DNA of 64,000 nt from Hemibagrus wyckioides (Eukaryota > Chordata > Actinopteri > Siluriformes > Bagridae): contig NC_080719.1 in the NCBI RefSeq assembly GCF_019097595.1, positions 13,008,501 through 13,072,500 on the forward strand. The letters are read 5' to 3'. Positions 12,050 to 22,644 of the stretch are shown one piece after another. The notes under the pieces are model-generated. The model saw nothing but the letters and a program-made list of their open reading frames with translations. It ran no database searches and was not told where the DNA came from. The translations under genes and the position numbers were made by a program. How positions within the stretch are numbered: the stretch's first letter is position 1; each line of letters opens with the position of its first letter.

Positions 12050-12790
12050 AACTTTCATTATAGAATAAGTATTAGACACTTAGTATCACAATTAATATTA
12101 AGAGGAATACATAATAGATCAGGGTGGATTATCCAGAATAATTTGAGGTGAATGAACTTGGGTGAGAAAAAAGAACGATTGTAAAAGCAGCAGATGACTT
12201 TGAGAGAATGTGACGAATCAGCACACTTGGTCAAGTCACACTTTCCAACTATTTTGGTTAGTAGACACAGCTGAACAGAGCGCTTTTATAAACTCCTTAC
12301 ATATAACTGTAGCTGTTAGACTAACTGATACCACGTATTCCAGCTCCCATCATTCACCACTGCTTACAAACAGACTCCATGTCCCAGAGCCCACACTCAC
12401 TGGCTTCTGATCAGACTTACCTGTTTCCAATCACACACACACCCACCCACACACACACTTTTTAAGAGACTTTCAAACCCATGCCAAATGCAAAGTATAT
12501 GTTCATCACCAAGCCTCTGTTATTGTGTATTTTTTCCTGGATTGAACTAGTTTCTGCCACTTGTTACCTGTGTTCATTCCTAGCCCAGTATAACCTGTTT
12601 AACCATCATCTAACCATTTTGGACTACCTGCTAATACTTTATTAAATCTGCTTTACATGCACTTGCATCTGTCTCAGTCTCCTTGTTGAGACAGAAGTAC
12701 AGAAGACCAAACATACAAGCCCCTTTAAAGCTAAAATGAAATAGATGCAAATGTTTGGTGTCTTGTGTTTATCTCGCAATGAATGGAATG
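12050..12790. repeat. Degenerate repeat, family E (low confidence)
   Basis: The 12535-12720 part shares a series of blocks (ttttggactacctgc / ttttggattatgcct, then tttacatgcac, then catctg) with 40550-40735, suggesting two old copies of one repeat. A CA/CCCA tract lies near 12434-12462. No gene seen. Confidence 0.35.
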
Positions 12791-12794
12791 TAAT

Positions 12795-12880
12795 TCACAG
12801 CTGCACTGCTCTCAAACCTGCTGTTATGGGAGATTATTCAACACCTTCTGACCAATCAAACCCTTCGGATTTGCAGCAGT
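12795..12880 (-). repeat. Interspersed repeat family A, copy 5 (proximal end only)
   Basis: Contains cagctgcactgctct, gctgttatgggagattattc and caccttctgaccaatcaaa, the reverse complement of the proximal end at 26957-27040. Confidence 0.75.
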
Positions 12881-12884
12881 ATCT

Positions 12885-14140
12885 TCTGACCCTGGCTGTA
12901 GGACACTGAGCTCCGAGTCTCAGTACTTTCTGTTGTTGTTTATAGTTTTTACTCTAACCACAATATCTAGATAAAATAGGGGATTTATTATCTGTAAGAT
13001 CTTTGTTTTTTTTGTTCTTAATTTGAGATCCGTTAACGGACAGTTTGGAAAATATGCAAGGAGAAATAACATGAGAAATTGAGATTGTTATCAGTTTGAG
13101 GTCGATAAAAAAGTTTCCAAAAGCTAGATCAAATAAATGCTATATATTCTTGCAAAACACTGCATGCTCATTAATTTGAAGTCAGTACACCATTGTGAAG
13201 TTTCGTGTTTTGGAGGCACCAGGAAACTTTCCTCTGTCATAGAAACCAAACAACTTAGCTCAGTAAAGTTCAAGGGTAATGTAAGAGAGATTAAAAATTA
13301 GCAGTTGATGTAGATATATTAACTCTGACACATTTCCGTAATGTCCTGCCTCTCTCACTGTCGTTCCTGCCTTTTTCTTTTTTTAAAGATACCTTTGTTG
13401 CCACTTGATGACATCAGTGGACATTTTTATTTTGTTGTCAAACACAAGTGATCGAGTATGCAACTGTAAAATCATTATACTCGTGGCAGTGCCCTGCAGT
13501 AAAACAATCAAATCTCAATCAATTCAGCTCAGTTACACCACAACCATGGCAGCTTTGCAAATATCTGACTCGTTGCATAGGAACCGAGGGTTTGTTTTGG
13601 TTTTGATCTGAACTACAATCAATGGGAGAAAAAAACCACACACACCACACCACACCCCCCCCCCACACACACACACGCACACAGGCAGGAGAGGCAAGCT
13701 TGAACTGTGCAGAAATATTTCCCCATCGCTGTCGCATTCCTTAAAGTCATTTGATGAGAACCACTCAGAGAGAGCGAAAAAAGGGAAAAAAACGAAACAA
13801 GGCTGCAAGTGTTTGCTCAGTGAGTCACTCGCCGTGTGGGTACATATTTACAAACGCTCATAATCACAACACGAGTGTGAGACCAGCCAAGCAGGAAACA
13901 CAGCAGGAACCTCTCTGAGTAGGATGCTTGTTTGAGGTGCAAGTGCCATATCTGATCACAAATCACATATAAACACACACACACACACACACACACAGCT
14001 TTAAAAAAATATTTTGGACAATGTAACGCTCTGTGTTGTGCTGTAATAAAAAAATAATCAACGCTGTCGTGTAATGAAATGGAGTTACTGATACAACCTA
14101 GAAATGTTTTACTCTGTCTCGTTTCTTATTTCTCATAAAA
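12885..14140. other. Unassigned sequence with microsatellites
   Basis: Holds an AC/CCA/C9-type compound tract at 13636-13683 and (AC)12 at 13973-13997. No gene recognised; long minus-strand frames here come from the AC tract. Confidence 0.55.
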
Positions 14141-14144
14141 TGAC

Positions 14145-14215
14145 GTTATATGTTTTATTCATTTATAGTTACGTTTAATGTTGTGGAATTTCCATGAAAC
14201 AAGTTCATTATCTGG
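14145..14215 (-). repeat. Interspersed repeat family A, copy 6 (short)
   Basis: Contains ttcatttatagttacgttta, atgttgtggaatttccatga and aacaagttc, the most conserved block of the family. Confidence 0.7.
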
Positions 14216-14219
14216 ATCA

Positions 14220-15635
14220 CGTATTATGACATGCACAGTTTTATTTCTCTGCATTTCAAACAAAATGTTGTCTTGAATTAGTTCATTTCTTCTGCAGCTC
14301 TCAAAATGTTTGGCAACTCAATAATTAATACTCACGCTGAGTCTGTTGCTATGTCTAAAAAAGATTGAAGAGACTTGCAAGAATTATTGTGGTGCTAAAG
14401 TCATAGTGATATCTTTCTCCAAATACTAAAAAAATAACATTCTGTGTACGACTTATTTAATTTTCCCCCTTTCAAAAGTCTAAAAGGTGTCGATAATTTT
14501 AAAGTTGACTATAATAGATTGAATCAACATCTGAAATAAGCCGAATGAGTGCCGTTACATCAAAGGAACTTAAACACGGCTCCGTGGGGGTCTGGTAATG
14601 CATGTGAACTCCACGTGACTCCACGTACCACGCAGCTCCTAACGGCGTCTGGAATGGCTGCTTCTGTCTGCCTCATCAACTGTAAATACAGCTTCTCCTT
14701 CAAATTACAGTTTTAGGCTCGTGCCAAGCCAACAGTTTTGTAGCCGGGTGCAGTGAGGAGGCTTCGAGCTGTGGTTATGGCTCATGCACAGGAGAGTGCA
14801 GTGTGATCGGACACACTGGGGTCAAACCTAGCACTGAATTCTTTCAGAGGGATATTACAGACTTTTTTTGACAGTAAACATATGTGTATAGAATATACAG
14901 TATTATATACAGGTGGGTGTGAGTTATACCAACATGTCATAGAGCGTCTTTTTCCAGTGGTGGACGGCTACATTCACACATACGGCAATTTTAACACTGC
15001 AAGTCACAAGTTGCTGTATTATAGTTTTAGCCAGTAGGTTCTTGTATTACTGGTTGCTATAGTAATAACTTGTATCTGTGAGTGACACAACTAGCATTCC
15101 TAATCAGTTTTCTTGCCTCTGAAACGAAACATTCGGGAGGGAGATTTGATGTTTGTGTATAAAATTCAGTAGTGTTTATATGCATCATATCACACAAGAT
15201 GAAGGTGCGTTCTTTGCCATGGATCACATGCGCTCTACTGTCTTCACTCCCAGTTGCAGTTGCTGGATCAAGTCACTCCATATTTGCATAAAGTCCAACT
15301 TTTCTGAACTAGTTGCCAACGGTTACTGTCACTCATGTCACCAGAAGTTACCTGATCTCACTGAATCATCTCCAGTCATTTTGTAACTGCCAATCGCTGT
15401 ATGTGTGAAAGTAGAATAATTAATTACTGTATATATATTTTTTTATTTAACTCCAATAAACTAAACTAATAAAATAAAAAAAATGCTTTTAGACCCTAAA
15501 TTTTCAGTGTCTTCTCATACTACTCTATATCTCTCTAAACCCTGTATACTATACAGTATGTTTTGTTATTTTGCATATTCAATAAAAACTCATAGGCTAA
15601 ATAATATCATTTGTAGCACTGTAACTGTTAGAGGT
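14220..15635. other. Mostly unique sequence
   Basis: No gene or repeat recognised. 14560-14800 is richer in G+C and carries a tandem E-box (see regulatory entry). Confidence 0.5.
14611..14627. promoter_or_regulatory. Tandem E-box candidate
   Basis: A perfect CACGTG lies at 14612-14617, followed exactly 10 bp later by CACGTA inside ccacgtgactccacgtac. bHLH factors of the USF, MYC or CLOCK type bind CACGTG; whether this one is used is unknown. Confidence 0.25.
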
Positions 15636-15639
15636 AAAT

Positions 15640-15820
15640 ATAACCTGCTCATTATTAGCAAATTGCTGTGGTATAAGAGACATAAAACTCTTCTAGTCAT
15701 GCTGCTATTGTAAAATGAAACTTGGGGGTGGAAACAGTGACTCCACTTCATCATTCCACCCCTCCAATGATTCTTTTCCTCTAACAGCAAAATACAGTGT
15801 TTTATTCTGTACTTGTAATC
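15640..15820 (+). repeat. Interspersed repeat family A, copy 7 (distal part)
   Basis: Contains aattgctgtggtataagaga, cataaaactcttctagtcat, gctgctattgtaaaatgaaa, gatt(c)ttttcctctaacagc and tgttttattc, in family order. Confidence 0.75.
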
Positions 15821-15824
15821 TTTA

Positions 15825-17520
15825 TTGGAAGCAGGCAGGGTATTTGGAACGTTAAATAAGCTTGATTATTCCTTGCTATATATGTCAAGGCTGTTTTTAT
15901 CTGAGATGATACTTCAGTTCATGAATGAAGGAATTCTTCTGTGCGGAAAAGTTTGATGGAATGCAGACGGTGAATTAACCGTTCATGCCAGACCTGCTGT
16001 CTTCAGGCCAAAGCTGTCTGCATTTACAACAGCCTGCTTTCTGAGATTGCTTATATGCATGTATGATGGATGGGAACGCCTGAATGAGGCATGGCACCTG
16101 ATTGCAGTAAAGCAAATAAAAAAAGAAAAAAGGATGGGTAAGTTTATAAGCACAACCTGAACATTCCCTTGGCCGTCTGATCATTGTTTAACTTCCAGAT
16201 AGGAGTTTCACCGACCTGTTTAGGGAGCTAATAAAGATTCCTCTACCTCGTTTTGACTTTATAACACGGGCCTCTTGGAAAAAAGCAGTGGTCTTTCTGT
16301 GAAATTTAACAGGCTGCTGGATGGACAGCAATGACTCAAAGACGTGCCTCCTGAATTACAGGTGCTATTATGGCTAAAGAAAAAAGTCGTTAGCTTTTTT
16401 TCTGAGACTGTGACCCATGTCACTCAGCGGATGGTTGGAGTTTGGATTTAAACACTGCTGTTTGCTGTGCAAATAACTTATCCAGCCTTGATGCGTTCTG
16501 AATACCGAGGGTGGGGTGAGACGGAGTGGAAAACACTAGAACAAGGTTTTTTTTTCGCTGCAGTCGGTAAAATAAAGCAGACAAAATATCTCAGACTGAC
16601 ATGTCAGAGACGGAGAGTCTCACAACGCTCTCCTCGTATTCCAAACGCTGGACCACCAACATTTAACTAGACACCGCTCTAACCTAGATGAGGACTTCAA
16701 ACACCATCATGCCTTTTTTCCTTTAATCTTCTTTGCACGCTTAACCACACTGCGGAGTCATAAAACATACAAACACACACACACACACACACACTGTGCA
16801 TGCTTACTGAACTTACTGCACTTGAATACTGACACTAATCCTTCATCTCTGTTTGCAGGTTAACGAGAGATTCACAGAGATACTGACTCAAACAAAGAGA
16901 AGCTGTGGATGGCGCAATGATGCATCTGTGTTTAAATTAAAACCAGCTTTATCACTTCTCACAGGTTTGCTCAGAGCTTCTGGGTTTCTGTAGCCGATCC
17001 TGTAAACCACAGAGAGAAGAGAAAGATGTGAAAGATGGATGAAAGAAAAAAAAACATTCTAGGCCACTAGGATAGAATTTTTAGACAATTATGGATATCA
17101 TGAAGTAATTGATTTCTGGAGCTTCTGCAGTCTGTTTCAAGCATTTTTACTTTTGAGGAAACGGAAAATTGGACATGACCCGTGATGAGATTTCTGATTC
17201 GACATGTAAATCTGGAAAACTGGAAATAATCTGTTACTCTGTTTCCAGTTGATGTTTCCAAGACGAAAATGAAAATGAAAATGGTTTGGCATTCTGCGCA
17301 ATGCAATACTGAACAATAGAGTTCAGTAGTTTTGTCTTAAAGCACATTATTCAGGAGTAGTAAGAATTTATTCAGACATTAGGAATTGTTTGCAGTTACT
17401 ATATAGCTGCCTGGATCTACTGAGAGATTCCAGGAGTTTAAGTTAGATCGAGTGACATGTGATATGTAACTTTTCTATTTTCTGTGTTGAGGCAGGAATT
17501 CAGTATAGAGTAGATACACA
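15825..17520. other. Mostly unique sequence
   Basis: Contains an AC microsatellite at 16773-16794. An acceptor-like tract (cttcatctctgtttgcag) ends at 16859, followed by about 40 open codons with no family resemblance; I do not call an exon. An (AAAATG)3-like tract lies near 17265-17282. Confidence 0.5.
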
Positions 17521-17524
17521 CTGG

Positions 17525-17665
17525 CATGATTTGGGAGGTGGGAGGAAATGGCAGAACCTGGAGGAAACCCCTGCGAACACTTGGAGAAGATGCAAAACTC
17601 CAGTCAGACAGTAACCCAAGCTCAGGATCAAATCAGAGACACTGGAGATGTGAGGCAATGACCTT
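17525..17665 (-). repeat. tRNA-derived SINE, type S3, fragment
   Basis: Contains acctggaggaaacccctgcg, agatgcaaaactcc and a degraded B-box region on the minus strand (ctcaggatcaaatcagaga). Same block order as 55673-56040. Confidence 0.55.
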
Positions 17666-18029
17666 CTGCCTCTATTATTATTATTCAGTTATTCATCTTA
17701 GAGCTTGTTATTCAGGATCCATACTAAATTATTTAGTAATTACTGGAAATGTGCACATTTCTGAAAGTAAGGAATGGAGGTTTGAATCCACTGACACATT
17801 CAGAGTTTCAGAAATGAGAGATTTCTGACTTATTCCCAGCAAACATTAGTTGTGTCACTAAACTTTTCATTTATTTGGAGTGAGCTATGTGTCTGTCAAT
17901 AGAAAACTAATTAGCAAAGTGGATAAGTTAAACTCGAGCGCAGAGTGGAAATCAGACTGCAGAGTTTCTGTTTTACTGGTTAAGTCAGAATTAGCTAGCA
18001 GAATCTTGCTTCCAAGATTTTTAGTTTTA

Positions 18030-18275
18030 TAGCTTATAGTTATGATGTGGAATGTCTGTGAAACAAGTTGGTTCCTGTCCTCATTTATGTTATAGCAGCT
18101 ATAACATTTAGTTCCCTCTCCAGTCCCTCTTTTGCTCTCTCTTCAAGGGAAAAAGTACATTGTCATGTTCCTGAGAAACCACAAAGATTAAATCCTCTGT
18201 CCTGAAAATGTTGGAAAACTGTAAATGAGTTTTATAAAGTGCTGACACTGGAGACTCCTTTCGTAAAAAAATACA
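18030..18275 (-). repeat. Interspersed repeat family A, copy 8
   Basis: Contains gatgtggaatgtctgtgaaa, gttatagcagctataacatt, ctgagaaaccacaaag and gctgacactggagactcctt. Its 18114-18201 segment is duplicated in inverted orientation at 18344-18431. Confidence 0.85.
18114..18201 (+). repeat. Perfect 88-bp inverted repeat, left arm
   Basis: Every base of 18114-18201 is the reverse complement of 18344-18431, checked block by block. The arm begins ccctctccag and ends aaatcctctgtc. It lies inside family A copy 8. The match stops sharply at both ends. Confidence 0.97.
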
Positions 18276-18287
18276 TTATTTAAATGG

Positions 18288-18338
<51 letters not shown>
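18288..18338. repeat. (AAT)17 microsatellite
   Basis: Trinucleotide tract in the 142-bp spacer between the two 88-bp inverted arms. Confidence 0.97.
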
Positions 18339-18343
18339 TTTTA

Positions 18344-18431
18344 GACAGAGGATTTAATCTTTGTGGTTTCTCAGGAACATGACAATGTACTTTTTCCCTT
18401 GAAGAGAGAGCAAAAGAGGGACTGGAGAGGG
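18344..18431 (-). repeat. Perfect 88-bp inverted repeat, right arm
   Basis: Begins gacagaggatttaatc and ends gactggagaggg; exact reverse complement of 18114-18201. Neither flank continues the homology, so this is a segmental inverted copy and not a second full family A insertion. Confidence 0.97.
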
Positions 18432-18434
18432 TAG

Positions 18435-19187
18435 GTGGATTATCAGTAGTAGTAGTAGTATTATACATACATGAAAGAAAAAAGCCCTTCACTGTTAAGA
18501 TTACAATTTTTTATTCATAAAAAAATAAAAAAAATTTATTGTGGCAGATCAAAACCACCAATGAAAACTGATAACTTATCAGAAGCGTCAAAAGCTTTAG
18601 TCCCATCTCTTAAATCCCAATTTAGTAACCTTTCTAAAGGTTTTAGTTTAAAGCAGTTAGACTTAACTAAACGTCTTGTTTTGGTAATCAAGCCAACAAA
18701 ACACAGCAAGATTAGCACTCAGTGCTGACCATAATACAGACTAAACCTTATTTAGCAAAAGTTCTTTGGCTAGTCTAATTCAGACTGTTGTAGGTTGAAA
18801 CTCTCATCAGGAACCACTGAACAGCTCCATGTTTAGTCCTGTGATGACAATAAACGAAAACACTACAAGGCCATGCCTGCTAAAAATGTGTCATTATGAT
18901 CGTTTACTGTCCCCTGTGTTAGTAAACTGTTCGTTTCTGACTTTCATTAGAGTTTCTCTGCTCATCAGAAGCTGCGTTTGGCCTCCTCCAGGCAGCACAT
19001 GCTCATGAGGGCTTCACTGTAAAGAACACAGAGTACATAATGACTGTAATGTCTATCACCAAGAGGCCTTTCTTCTTTCAAAAGCAGGCACAGTGCATAC
19101 ATTTCCACAGTTATGCTGCTGTCAGCTTGAAGAGTCCCGGCCACTTTTTGTTCTCTCGACTTTGGTGGGCTGCCTTAAGAAAACGTT

Positions 19188-19228
<41 letters not shown>

Positions 19229-20210
19229 TTACTATACTGTCTTCTTTGTCAGGTATAGACATGTAAGTAGATGTGTAATTATGTGCTTGGTTCAGTTTCA
19301 GGTTCCAGGCCTCATGTGGCCCGTCTAACAGAGGCGGAACTGAAGATCACACGCTATTAGTGTTTGCCCTCTGCTGTGTCTAAACACTGATAAAAGAATG
19401 GAAAGAAGGCCCAAACCGCAGAGACAAAAAAATGAGAAGCATCCATCTGACTGAACTGCAGTGTTCAAACACACAGAATGAACAGTTTGTGATCGATGTC
19501 TGTTTTGAGACTTGGCTTTCTATTGTTGAATTTATGGTCCAATTATGAAAAACCATTAGGCTGTTTTGACACTTTTTTACATTAAATACAATCCGGCTTA
19601 CCTTGCTGTCGAGATTAGATTTATTATTGCCAGTAATGCACACAAAATATGAAAAATGTGTTTAACACTTGATCCTGTCACACAGAAGTCCAGATTTCCT
19701 ACAATAAGGAGGTTGTTTGTCTGCAATGTAGCATTGGAGGCTGAAAATCAATAGAATTTGAACTTCTTTAGCTTGCGACTGCGTGCAGTTACAGAGTGGG
19801 ACGTCACATTGTGTATTGGTGAACTGTCTCAAAAATACACACTGCCATTCTTATTTACACTGAAACACTGGAATATTGGAGCACTGGAGTATTTATGATT
19901 CATGATTTCATCATATTCACTCACTAACAAGAATTATGTGTCACTGGCACTTTGTCCACCATGTGTTTTTGTTCTAGCTCGCCATCCAATTTGTAACCTG
20001 ATTGGTCACAAGGTAAAAATGTGTTTGAAGTCAGCTGAAGCAGTTTTCTGAAAGGTTTTCAACTTTGTAAAACCCTGCTGTGGCCAAAAAAAGTGCCAAA
20101 AAAGCAGCCAGTTCTCATGTAAAATGCGTACTGATGGTTGAGAAAATAATGGCAAATGTAAAAGAAATATTTCAGTGGCTGAACTGTAATTTTGGAGTCA
20201 CTGAAATTTT
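18435..20210. other. Unassigned sequence
   Basis: A short (AGT)n tract lies near 18446-18461 and (TC)17 at 19192-19225. No gene recognised. Confidence 0.55.
19192..19225. repeat. (TC)17 microsatellite
   Basis: Uninterrupted TC dinucleotides. Confidence 0.96.
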
Positions 20211-20214
20211 GCTA

Positions 20215-20475
20215 TTAATTAATGTATGACACGTTTTCTGTTAACAGTTATATTTAATGGTGTGGAATGTCAGCAAAACAATTTAGTTCCTGTTATCACT
20301 TATGTTATAGCAGCTATAAAATATATTCTGTCACCAGCTCCTATTTTTCCTCTCTCTTGTTAATCAGACAAAAAAACAGCTTCTCATGTGAAGCCACAAA
20401 GCATAAGCTCGTCTGTCGTGAAGACATTTCTCATCTGACTGTTACAGAGTGCTGACAATGTAGACTCCTTCCATA
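20215..20475 (-). repeat. Interspersed repeat family A, copy 9
   Basis: Contains tatatttaatggtgtggaat, gtcagcaaaacaatttagtt, tgttatagcagctataaaat and gagtgctgacaatgtagact, all in family order. Confidence 0.85.
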
Positions 20476-20479
20476 TGTC

Positions 20480-22280
20480 TGCTGTACAGGTTCCTGTGAC
20501 CGAGAGCTGTTACAGTGGAAACAATAAGGTATTAGGATGAGAATTTAGCAGCGCTGTGGAATGACTGGATTTATAGCAGGGCAGAAAGTCTCTGTGGAGG
20601 AAAATCAAATTAAAATTGGTGGGAAATAAAAAGTGATTCAGAATTGAGTAAAGTCTGTACAGTACTGATCACAATAATCTGCTGTCATTTCTTTTTAGAT
20701 TTCGGAAGAACTAAGAAGATATGAAGGTCTTTTCTATTTGAATCATGATCTTGAACAGAATCTGAGCCTGAAGGTATTGAGCCGTGATGCCGTTTGATCC
20801 CCTTTGCCTGTATATGTTCAAGATCTCAGATCTCAGATCTTTCACTGACAATGAAAGCACAGTAATAAAGGTGCATTATTATTGTGTCATTCAGCATCTC
20901 ACTATAGCAAAAACAAAAAGGTTCGCAAGCTTCTGACTTACGAAACTGAGGGATCTCACACACCTGTTAGCTTCATAACAGGGGAAAAAAACATAATAGA
21001 TCCTTAGATTACTTACTTACATAGTAATTATGTCTGTTAGCTGATGTGGTTAGGTGTAAATGCTGGAAATGAGGAAAAAAACACATGAAATAGACGTACT
21101 TAATCACACATTTGTGACAGGCCGTGCTAAAACCTTTTAAATCAGGGAGTTGAAAATGGCAGAACGCAGCAGAAGCGATGTGAATGCGTGAGAAAGTATC
21201 TCCGCAGTGATATGACTGGATTCATCAGCAGCCGGGAGGACTCACTCTCCGTTTACCAGGCCAGATTTCCTTCAGCTTGTGTAATGGAATATGGTTGTGA
21301 TTACTGAGAACACCCTGAACCCGGGGCCTACTATCTACCTTGGATCGTCTTGTGATGCCCACCTGCACTCACAAGACCATGTTTTTGCTGTTAGAGAAAG
21401 AAAAATTGGACAAGCTTCTCCATTTCTCCTCATGTAGATTTTGGCACTTCGGTAACTGCAGGTTATGAAACCTGGGGAGAACAGAGACTGAGAGACAGAG
21501 ATAAAGAAAGAGAGAGTGAGAGAGAGAGTGTGTGAGAGAGAGAGGGAAAAAGTAAAGGAGAGAGGGTATCCTTGCACGTAGAGGTCAGGATAATAAACAC
21601 AGCCGTGTGGGAGAAAGCAGGCCGCTGCTGTAAACTCTGCCACTTTCCCACAGGCTCCCGCTGCAGACCTGCCGAGGAGAAAATATTTAACTTGGAGCCT
21701 CTCCTGGCAGCGAGGGCAAGGCCGAGCCGAGCCAAACCGCACGGATGTTGTGTTCAGTGGAGGAGAACAGAGCCATGAAGAGGCCCGAAAAACTCCAAGC
21801 TCCAACCCGACATACCAAGACAGCGTCAGAACGTAGACCGTGGAAACGTTATCCACCTCGTGTGAAACATAACTCAGGCATTTTTCCTCTAAGAAAGCAT
21901 TTGGAGGAGCTGTGGATGGGAGACAGTTCAGCTAACCAGAACTGAAGGTTGAATCACGTGTGTGTGTCTGTCTGTCTGTGTGTGTGTGTCTGTTTTCCAC
22001 ACCATGTTGGTGTTGGTTGTGAACTGAAGCATAACAGGAAATGTAATATTACAGAGGCCGGAGATTTAGCTACTGTATGCGGCAAAAATGCCAAAGTTCA
22101 GGCGTCTCACTCTTCTGCATGAAGGGTCATTCAGTGCACAGTAACATCCATACCAAACATGCGCTGCAGATGTTTCTTAGTGTTCGTCCGGTTGTATTAA
22201 TTAAGAAATAAAACACAAACAATATTGTGATGTTAGAGGAAAATAATCAAAGACATGCTGGTTAATGTCAGAGTTATATG
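20480..22280. other. Mostly unique sequence
   Basis: An agatctc triple repeat lies at 20815-20841, a purine-rich GA tract at 21480-21560 and a GT tract at 21959-21990. The 173-codon minus-strand frame at 21335-21856 crosses the GA tract and shows no protein-family resemblance. Confidence 0.5.
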
Positions 22281-22284
22281 AAGC

Positions 22285-22640
22285 AGAGTTGCTGTTACTC
22301 CCCTGACATTAGCACAGCAGTTACTTCTTATACCACAGCAATTTCTCAATGCTGCTGATTGTTTATTAATGAAAGAATGCCACATTATATTAACTTTTTA
22401 TTTCTTTATAGTTATGTTTAATGTTGTGGAATGTCTGCGAAACAAGTTAGTTCCTGTTCTCACTTACGTTATAGCAGCTGTAAACAGTCACTCCCTCACA
22501 AGCTTCTTGCTTTTCTCTCTCTTGAAGTTAATAAGACAAATAAAAGCAGCTTGTTTTTCATGTCCTGAAAAAACTGTGAAGCATAAACTCCTCTGTCCTC
22601 CTCTATCTAATGGCAGAAACTGCATCTTTATCTCTGGTGT
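22285..22640 (-). repeat. Interspersed repeat family A, copy 10
   Basis: Contains cttcttataccacagcaatt, gttatgtttaatgttgtgga, atgtctgcgaaacaagttag, cgttatagcagctgtaaaca and cataaactcctctgtcc. One of the clearer copies. Confidence 0.88.
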
Positions 22641-22644
22641 TGAA

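Noticed and set aside
16840..16970. Possible exon after the acceptor ending at 16859
   Set aside because: About 40 open codons without family resemblance; the donor is weak and the next frame stops soon.
21335..21856. 173-codon minus-strand frame
   Set aside because: The middle is a GA-repeat-derived Ser/Leu tract and the rest has no recognisable domain or splice context.
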